A DNA stretch of 40,359 bases, taken from the NCBI GenBank assembly GCA_021323675.1, contig JAJPKP010000035.1, forward strand, positions 1 to 40,359, in the 5' to 3' direction. Within the stretch, counting starts at the first letter, position 1, and the number at the start of each line of letters is the position of its first letter. Position numbers and translations under genes: made by a program. Positions 35,609 to 40,359 of this stretch are shown here, piece after piece. This stretch comes from Pseudomonadota bacterium. Lineage in GTDB: Bacteria > Desulfobacterota > Binatia > Binatales > Binataceae. The notes below the pieces were generated by a model, which searched no databases, was not told the origin of the DNA, and saw nothing but the letters and a program-made list of their open reading frames with translations.

Positions 35609-36292
35609 ATGGTGAGCGAGCAAGCCGGCCAGCCCGCCAGCACGCCCTTTCCGCATGATTTGCGCGACAGCGAAGGGCGGCCGAAATGGTATCGGAGAAT
35701 CGGTTTCTGGCGCGCAGTCGCGGGGATGGCTTTTGCCGCCGCTCTCGCCGCAGTCATCGTCCTGGCCGAGTTCTCGCGTCTGCTGACTCATCGCACCATC
35801 CACTACTCGCGGCGGATTGCCGAGATGAACGAGACCGTCCGCCAGTTGCGCCGGCGCGTGAGCTCGGCGGAGCGGCGCAACGTCGCGGAGGTCGAACGCG
35901 CCTCGGCCGACGACATCCTGAAGCGGGTCGTCTCCGCATCCGACCTTCATACAATCAAGCTCATCGATGCCGGCGCCAGGCGCGACAAACAGCCCGCGTC
36001 GGGAACGCTGGCACTCAGCCAGAGCCAGCATGCGGCGGTCTTGCAAGTGGCCGGCATCGAAGCGGCCCTTGGCGGGAAAGTGTATCGGGTCTGGTGGCAG
36101 GAAAAACGCGGCCCGGAAACGCTGGCCGCCCAGTTCATCCCCGATTCCGACGGGAAGGCCACCGTACCCCTGGGAATGCCTCCGCGAACCACCGCCTCGG
36201 TTGTCATTACCTGTGAAGTCGGAACCGATGGCACGCAAAGATCGGGAGCGCCGATTCTCAAGGGCCGCATCACCCCGGAACAACTGCGCTGA
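35609..36292 (+). CDS. Membrane-anchored RskA-like (anti-sigma-K C-terminal) protein
   Basis: A 227-residue protein. Residues about 33-54 form one membrane helix, followed by a charged, probably coiled-coil segment (65-95). The rest resembles the C-terminal domain of anti-sigma-K factors (RskA): L-A-L-S-Q-S-Q-H-A-A-V-L-Q-V-A-G-I, G-K-V-Y-R-V-W-W-Q and G-R-I-T-P-E-Q-L. In true RskA proteins a short N-terminal cytoplasmic zinc-type domain binds an ECF sigma factor. Here the cytoplasmic part is only about 30 residues with no cysteine or histidine zinc motif, and no sigma factor gene lies nearby. So it may be a sensor-like membrane protein rather than a working anti-sigma factor. It is followed 76 bases on by an MFS gene. 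Confidence 0.65.
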   Translation: MVSEQAGQPASTPFPHDLRDSEGRPKWYRRIGFWRAVAGMAFAAALAAVIVLAEFSRLLTHRTIHYSRRIAEMNETVRQLRRRVSSAERRNVAEVERASADDILKRVVSASDLHTIKLIDAGARRDKQPASGTLALSQSQHAAVLQVAGIEAALGGKVYRVWWQEKRGPETLAAQFIPDSDGKATVPLGMPPRTTASVVITCEVGTDGTQRSGAPILKGRITPEQLR

Positions 36293-36368
36293 TGCAGATA
36301 CTCCCCGCCGATGGTGGCGCGAGTTCGGACACCTGTTTAACCTCTAGCCGGATGCGGGGATAAAGCGG

Positions 36369-37589
36369 GTGGCTGCCGAGCCGGAAAACACGGCAAATCT
36401 CGAATCGCGGCTCGGGTCGTCCTACGGACGCAGCTTCTGGCTTCTGTTCGGGTCCACCTTTGCCCTCAATGTGTCGTCGAACCTGTTCGTTCTGTATCCG
36501 CTGCAACTCGTGGCGCTGGGCGCCAGCGCCACCGTAATCGGCGCGATCATCGGGGCCTGGTCGGTTGCATCGCTCGCCGCGCGCCCCATCTCGGGCCCGC
36601 TTATCGATCGCTACGGGCGCCGCAATGTCGCGGCGCGGCTGCTCGCCGTCGATACGCTGGTGGTCGCACTGTATATGCCGATCCATTCGATTGGATGGCA
36701 CATCTACGCCGTCCGCGCTCTGCATGGCGCGATCGAAGGGACGGCGAGAGTAGCGCTGTTCGCGCTGCTGTACGATTTGTTGCCGAGAGGACGCGAAGGT
36801 ACGGCGATGGCGACCTTCAGCCTTTGCGGGATGGGACCGGCGGCGGTCGCCCCCTATTGCGGTGAGCTTCTGATTCGCCGGCTCGGGTTCGGAGGCTTCT
36901 TTGCCGCGGCCATCGCGGTCACTGCCGCGTCGTCGCTGATGGTCGCGATGATTCCCGCCGACGTGCGGCCACACTCGCAGCCGCATCCGGCGCCAGTCCC
37001 GAGAGATTCCAGAAGTTACGCGCAGCTCTTCGCCGATCCCGGCCTGATGCCGCTGTGGATAGTTACCGTCCTTTTCTCCCTCTCGATATCACCGCGGCTG
37101 AGCTTCGTTGCGCCATTCGCCTACCAGCGCGGAATTACCCAGGTCGGGACCTATTTCGCCATCTATGCGGTCCTCGGAATGTCGGTGCGTCTGTTCAGCG
37201 GACCCGTGATGGACAGGGTCGGACTCGAGCGGATGCTGCCGCCGTCGATGATGGTGCTTGCGGCAGGAATCGCGATGATTGGCGCCACCGGGCATTTCGG
37301 GATGCTCGATCTTGCCGCCGCCGTTGGCGGAATCGGCCACGGTTATCTGTATCCCGCCCTGAGCGCGATGGTGATTGCAAGGACGGAGATCGGCGCAACA
37401 GGCCGATCGTCGGGAATCTACCAGTCGCTGTACGATGTCGGTTCGATGGTGGGGCCGTATGCGCTCGGCGCTATCGCGGGTGCATCCGGATATGCGCCGA
37501 TGTTCGTGGTCGCGGGCATGTTATCACTGGCGGGAGCGATTTATTTCATCGCGGCCGACCCAGAGCTGCGCGTGCGCCGTCCGGCATGA
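36369..37589 (+). CDS. MFS transporter
   Basis: A 406-residue membrane protein with about 12 helices. The loop between helices 2 and 3 has R-P-I-S-G-P-L-I-D-R-Y-G-R-R-N, the conserved MFS signature G-x-x-x-D-R-x-G-R-R. The second half repeats it as S-G-P-V-M-D-R-V-G. Helix 5 region has A-V-A-P-Y-C-G-E. This is a drug/metabolite exporter type; the substrate is unknown. The start is a GTG at 36369. The stop overlaps an ATG (37586) that is in frame with the next gene, so coupling with the exported propeller gene downstream is possible. Confidence 0.88.
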   Translation: MAAEPENTANLESRLGSSYGRSFWLLFGSTFALNVSSNLFVLYPLQLVALGASATVIGAIIGAWSVASLAARPISGPLIDRYGRRNVAARLLAVDTLVVALYMPIHSIGWHIYAVRALHGAIEGTARVALFALLYDLLPRGREGTAMATFSLCGMGPAAVAPYCGELLIRRLGFGGFFAAAIAVTAASSLMVAMIPADVRPHSQPHPAPVPRDSRSYAQLFADPGLMPLWIVTVLFSLSISPRLSFVAPFAYQRGITQVGTYFAIYAVLGMSVRLFSGPVMDRVGLERMLPPSMMVLAAGIAMIGATGHFGMLDLAAAVGGIGHGYLYPALSAMVIARTEIGATGRSSGIYQSLYDVGSMVGPYALGAIAGASGYAPMFVVAGMLSLAGAIYFIAADPELRVRRPA

Positions 37590-37639
37590 TTCTCTCCGAA
37601 TTTCCATCTACCATATGGCCGGAGTCGCAACCTCGATCG

Positions 37640-38698
37640 ATGCGAATCGTAAAGTCATTGTCACCGTTCGTCAGCGCGCTAGCCGCGCTTGCGATGCTGG
37701 CGACCGGCTTTTCCGCCAGCGCGCAAGTCCGTCCGTTTCGCAGGCTCACCCGCGAGCCCGGAGCGGTGGACTATTGGCCCCGGTTTTCGCCGAACGGCAA
37801 GACGGTGCTCTTCAGCCGCTGTGAGATATCCAGCGGATGCGGCGGCAGTTCGACATCCGGCTACTGGACGCTCTGGACCATCCCGACCAAAGGGGGAAAG
37901 GAGCGCGAGCTTCTGGCGCTTGACGGCGTCTCCGCTACGAGAGCGAACTGGTTATGGAATCCATCGGTGACCAGCGGTCAGATTGCGTTTACCGGGGTCG
38001 AGACCAGCGAGGGACACGCGCTCGGATTGTGGACGGTGAACCCGGATGGTTCCGGCGCCGTTCAGGTGCCGCTCCCGCAACCGGTTGGTCCGCCATCCTA
38101 TCCGTCATGGTTTCCCGACGGCGGTTCGGTGGCGGTGACAGGAGTGGCTGCGGGAGCAACCGGGCCGCACCTGAGCCAGGTCGCAATCGCATCGGGCGAC
38201 TTGATGCTCACGCTCTCGCTTCCTTCCGCGATTTGGACGGGCGAGCCCGCGGTCACTCATGACGGGTCGGCGGTCGCCGTCGCGGCGCAACAGCCAATCG
38301 CAGGCCAGAAGTACAACGACGCCAACAATCAGATTTGGATTGAATCGGTGGGAGACGCCGAAACTCAGAATCTCGGCCTTCATCCGCTGGATGGCCTGCA
38401 GTCGCGCGCGCCCGACTGGTCGCCTGATGATCACTTCCTGATTTTCGAATCGAACCGTGGATGCGTGAACGGAAACTACGCGATCTTCATCGAGGTGGCT
38501 TCCGGCGCCAAGGCGGTTCAGGCGACCGATTGCGCGCTCAACGCGAACCATGCCGTATGGTCCCCGGACGGCAAGGGGTTCGCTTTTTCATACGCGTTCG
38601 GAAATCCAAACGCCGGCAAATGCGCGGGCGGCGGATGCCGTGGAATCGCAATCGCCCCAGTGCCGGCCAGGATTCGCCGCCTCAGTACCGCGGACTGA
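37640..38698 (+). CDS. Exported TolB-like (PD40) beta-propeller protein
   Basis: A 352-residue protein with a clear signal peptide (about 1-29, cleaved near F-S-A-S-A). It contains at least five PD40-type blades, visible as W-P-R-F-S-P-N-G-K, Y-P-S-W-F-P-D-G-G, E-P-A-V-T-H-D-G-S, A-P-D-W-S-P-D-D-H and H-A-V-W-S-P-D-G-K. Six-bladed propellers of this kind occur in TolB and many periplasmic binding or scaffold proteins. There is no TolB N-terminal domain, so it is not TolB itself. The start at 37640 matches the signal peptide; an in-frame ATG at 37586 overlapping the MFS stop would add 18 residues. Two Cys-rich sites (C-E-x-x-S-G-C-G-G and C-A-G-G-G-C-R-G) may form disulfides in the periplasm. 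Confidence 0.75.
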   Translation: MRIVKSLSPFVSALAALAMLATGFSASAQVRPFRRLTREPGAVDYWPRFSPNGKTVLFSRCEISSGCGGSSTSGYWTLWTIPTKGGKERELLALDGVSATRANWLWNPSVTSGQIAFTGVETSEGHALGLWTVNPDGSGAVQVPLPQPVGPPSYPSWFPDGGSVAVTGVAAGATGPHLSQVAIASGDLMLTLSLPSAIWTGEPAVTHDGSAVAVAAQQPIAGQKYNDANNQIWIESVGDAETQNLGLHPLDGLQSRAPDWSPDDHFLIFESNRGCVNGNYAIFIEVASGAKAVQATDCALNANHAVWSPDGKGFAFSYAFGNPNAGKCAGGGCRGIAIAPVPARIRRLSTAD

Positions 38699-38736
38699 CC
38701 GCCGAATTGCGCCGGTGGCCCGGCGCCGGAGGGTTC

Positions 38737-39714
38737 ATGCGTGCTGCGTTGTTATTGTTAACCGCGACGATGCTGGCCGCGCTCGGGCCGATCTCTTTTC
38801 CCGGCGGAGAACGCGGCACCGGCTTCGACGACCTCGGATTTGCTCCGGCGATCGATCGCGTACTCGTGCCCGGCGGCCGTACCGGAACGCTCATGCTGAT
38901 CGAGCCCGCCACGCAGAAGGCCGAAACAATCGGCGGTTTCAGCGAGCAAACCGAATACGGAGGCGGGCACGGCGAGGGAATCACCTCGGCGGATGAAGGG
39001 CGCGGATTCCTCTTTGTCACCGATCGGACTTCAAAACGCCTCGACGTGGTCGATCCTCGAACTCGCAAAATCGTCGCATACGCTCCCCTTGGCGCCGGTC
39101 CCGACTACGTTCGATTTGTCGCCGACACCGGCGAAGTATGGGTGACGGAGCCGAGCGCCGTCCGTATCGAAGTGTTCTCGCTGGCCGGCGGCGACACGCC
39201 GAAGCCGGCTCGAGCGGGGCTCATCGAGGTGCCTGGCGGGCCGGAGTCGCTGGTGATCGATAATGCGCGCGGACGCGCCTACACGAACCTCTGGGGCGGC
39301 GCTTCAGTTGCCATCGAACTGAAGCAGCGCAAGATCGCCGCGCGATGGCCGAACGGATGCAAGGGGTCACGTGGCATCGCGCTGGACGAAAAGCGAGGCC
39401 TTCTGTTCGTCGGATGCGAGGAAGGCCGGCTGAGCGTAATCGATGTATCGAGCGGAAAGCGACTTGGCCAGGTATCGTCGGGCCGGGGCGTCGATATTAT
39501 CGCCTACAATTCGGCTCTGGCGCACGCCTATCTGCCGGGCGCAGACAGCGCGACGATGGCAACGATCGCGGTCGCGTCCGATGGGGCGCCGACGGTGATC
39601 GGCACGACGCCCACCGCGCGCGGTGCGCATTGCGCCGCCGCGGACAATCGCGGGCAGGTGTACGTTTGCGATCCCTTGCGCGGACGAATCCTGGTTTTCC
39701 GCGACGCGCCGTAG
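38737..39714 (+). CDS. Exported YncE/YVTN-type beta-propeller protein
   Basis: A 325-residue protein preceded by GGAGGG. The first ~16 residues form a hydrophobic signal peptide. The rest consists of repeated propeller blades with patterns such as G-R-G-F-L-F-V-T-D-R-T-S-K-R-L-D-V-V-D-P-R-T, G-R-A-Y-T-N-L-W-G-G and G-L-L-F-V-G-C-E-E-G-R-L-S-V-I-D-V, typical of YncE/YVTN proteins found in the periplasm or on the surface. Functions in the family vary and no catalytic residues are recognisable. It follows the PD40 gene by 38 bases on the same strand, so the MFS gene and both propellers probably form one unit. The C terminus ends in a normal blade, so the gene is complete. Confidence 0.78.
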   Translation: MRAALLLLTATMLAALGPISFPGGERGTGFDDLGFAPAIDRVLVPGGRTGTLMLIEPATQKAETIGGFSEQTEYGGGHGEGITSADEGRGFLFVTDRTSKRLDVVDPRTRKIVAYAPLGAGPDYVRFVADTGEVWVTEPSAVRIEVFSLAGGDTPKPARAGLIEVPGGPESLVIDNARGRAYTNLWGGASVAIELKQRKIAARWPNGCKGSRGIALDEKRGLLFVGCEEGRLSVIDVSSGKRLGQVSSGRGVDIIAYNSALAHAYLPGADSATMATIAVASDGAPTVIGTTPTARGAHCAAADNRGQVYVCDPLRGRILVFRDAP

Positions 39715-39841
39715 CGCCGGAGCGATTTCCAGGGGCGGCGAAGCGGGAGACCGAGACAGAGGCGGGCCGAGCGGCCTCGACCGAAGGGCATGTCGGGTCG
39801 GTGCAGGGGCCGGGGATTGCGCCGCCCGTCCGCGTATCCTT

Positions 39842-39864
39842 TCAGTCAAGTATAGAGTGACTGA
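39842..39864. promoter_or_regulatory. Perfect dyad in the rRNA upstream region
   Basis: TCAGTCA (39842-39848) and TGACTGA (39858-39864) are perfect complements around nine bases (AGTATAGAG). It lies 127 bases after the propeller gene and about 180 bases before the rRNA promoter candidate. It could be a regulator site or a weak terminator hairpin; no T run follows, so the terminator reading is weak. The rest of 39715-40046 holds no gene that I can support. Confidence 0.4.
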
Positions 39865-40046
39865 TGGTTAGATTAGGCCTTGGATCGAGCGGTGCGCGGG
39901 GGCGGCGGGGCGGAACAGGGGTGGTGGTTCGGAAAAATTGAGGCGGCCCTCTTCCTTCGGCGGGCGGCCGATGTTAGATTGGCCGTCGCTTCAGGGCATC
40001 ACCTGCCTTGTTTGTCGAAACCGGAAGCTGAGAAAAGCGTTGGCCG

Positions 40047-40075
40047 TTGACACGTTGGTTACCGCGCGATATCGT
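40047..40075 (+). promoter_or_regulatory. Candidate rRNA promoter
   Basis: A consensus -35 TTGACA at 40047-40052 is followed after exactly 17 bases by TATCGT at 40070-40075 (four of six to TATAAT). The site is about 175 bases before the mature 16S 5' end and just before a boxA-like sequence, as in other rrn leaders. A start near 40082 is expected. Seen by pattern only. Confidence 0.6.
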
Positions 40076-40083
40076 TTCCGTTT

Positions 40084-40097
40084 GCCCCTAAAGGGGC
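40084..40097 (+). other. Leader hairpin before boxA
   Basis: GCCCC at 40084-40088 and GGGGC at 40093-40097 pair around TAAA. It directly precedes the boxA-like sequence in the transcribed rRNA leader. In other bacteria a boxB-type hairpin near boxA takes part in antitermination; that role here is inferred from position. Confidence 0.5.
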
Positions 40098-40098
40098 T

Positions 40099-40118
40099 GG
40101 TCTTTGAAAACTGAATAG
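40099..40118 (+). promoter_or_regulatory. boxA-like antitermination site
   Basis: GGTCTTTGAAAACTGAATAG matches the TCTTTGAAAACTGAATA string commonly found in rRNA leaders; boxA binds NusB-NusE and keeps RNA polymerase from stopping early in the rRNA operon. Its position between promoter and 16S gene supports the call. Confidence 0.65.
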
Positions 40119-40146
40119 TAGTGCATGCCTTTAATTGGGCGGCGGG

Positions 40147-40162
40147 GGGTCCGGAAGGACCC
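40147..40162 (+). other. GGAA-capped hairpin in the rRNA leader
   Basis: GGGTCC at 40147-40152 pairs with GGACCC at 40157-40162 and closes a GGAA loop, a stable GNRA-type tetraloop. It lies between boxA and the 16S gene and probably folds in the nascent leader RNA. Confidence 0.5.
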
Positions 40163-40197
40163 GCAGCCTGTCCGATTTCTTTGAATTTGCGGTCAGT

Positions 40198-40239
40198 CCA
40201 CCCGATTTTTCGCGCGTTTAGCCGCGCGCAAATCGGTGG
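40198..40239 (+). other. Long stem just upstream of 16S rRNA
   Basis: CCACC-C-GATTT (40198-40208, one bulged C) pairs with AAATCGGTGG (40230-40239), and inside it CGCGCG at 40211-40216 pairs with CGCGCG at 40223-40228 around TTTAGC. This makes a stem of about 16 pairs that ends 13 bases before the mature 16S 5' end. It may guide leader folding or processing. The usual RNase III stem is formed with sequence after the 16S gene, which is outside the window. Confidence 0.5.
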
Positions 40240-40251
40240 TGACTCTGAGCT

Positions 40252-40359
40252 TTAATGGAGAGTTTGATCCTGGCTCAGAACGAACGCTGGCGGCGTGCCT
40301 GAGACATGCAAGTCGTGGGAGAATGTCGTAGCAATACGGCTAGTAAACCGGCGCACGGG
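40252..40359 (+). rRNA. rrs: 16S ribosomal RNA, 5' end (partial)
   Basis: The universal 27F site AGAGTTTGATCCTGGCTCAG begins at 40259 (E. coli position 8), placing the mature 5' end at about 40252. AACGAACGCTGGCGGCGTGC and ACATGCAAGTCG follow in the right places. The string CCTGAGACATGC in place of the usual CCTAACACATGC is uncommon. The gene runs off the end of the window after about 108 bases, which covers helices up to the V1 region only. It shows that the window is the upstream flank of an rRNA operon. Confidence 0.98.

Noticed and set aside
39864..39941. Small gene of 25 codons starting at 39864
   Set aside because: No ribosome-binding site, Gly/Arg-rich low-complexity translation, and it overlaps the dyad; no support as a gene.

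Overview
The window is about 40 kb of GC-rich, densely packed bacterial chromosome that runs into the first ~108 bases of a 16S rRNA gene. No phage genes, insertion sequences, CRISPR arrays or tRNA genes were seen. The gene content (form II Cox-type molybdenum hydroxylase, hopanoid side-chain genes hpnI/hpnJ, a Re-citrate-synthase-like enzyme, a LonB/YcbZ-type protease, TauD dioxygenase, acyl-CoA-dehydrogenase-like monooxygenase) fits a deep, 'deltaproteobacterial' type of Gram-negative such as Candidatus Binatota or a neighbouring lineage. That placement is inference; the 16S fragment is too short to settle it by eye.

Layout. 1-1751: end of argS, a SPOR-domain protein and a TauD/TfdA dioxygenase. 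1774-2699 (minus): an AHSA1/SRPBCC protein and an ArsR-type regulator, preceded by two copies of the same palindrome, probably an autoregulated unit. 2745-7050 (minus): coxS-coxL-coxM-coxG, a molybdopterin hydroxylase operon whose CoxL carries the form II signature. 7184-9799: clpB. 9821-9924: a cluster of inverted repeats leading into a cupredoxin and c-type cytochrome pair (9991-11014). 11239-16781: a tripartite heavy-metal efflux pump (TolC-like, lipoprotein adaptor, HME-RND pump). 16861-17706: SMP-30-like lactonase. 17813-18051: a wrecked MFS transporter of which only the first and last membrane segments remain. 18065-23655 (minus): a membrane-lipid block of GT39 transferase, HpnL-like flippase-type protein, HpnJ and HpnI. 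23897-25255: LeuA-superfamily enzyme resembling Re-citrate synthase. 25374-28304 (minus): flavin monooxygenase and gamma-glutamyltransferase. 28493-29320: crotonase-family enzyme behind a strong dyad operator. 29360-32886: stress block (universal stress protein, small heat-shock protein, Lon-like protease with a lost Walker A). 32923-35409: nicotinate phosphoribosyltransferase and DAHP synthase. 35609-39714: RskA-like membrane protein, MFS transporter and two exported beta-propellers. 39715-40251: rRNA leader with promoter, boxA and hairpins, then 16S rRNA.

Working together: the cox operon and the crotonase, monooxygenase and dioxygenase genes suggest oxidation of small organic substrates (or CO) coupled to the quinone pool. 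The cupredoxin/cytochrome pair provides periplasmic electron carriers beside a metal pump. HpnI/HpnJ point to hopanoids with an amino-sugar-derived head group. ClpB, Hsp20, LonB-like and UspA form the protein-stress component. I found no single clearly unprecedented system. The best leads are the Lon-like protease with a destroyed ATP-binding loop, the candidate Re-citrate synthase, the twin ArsR operators, and the structured leader before the cupredoxin genes.
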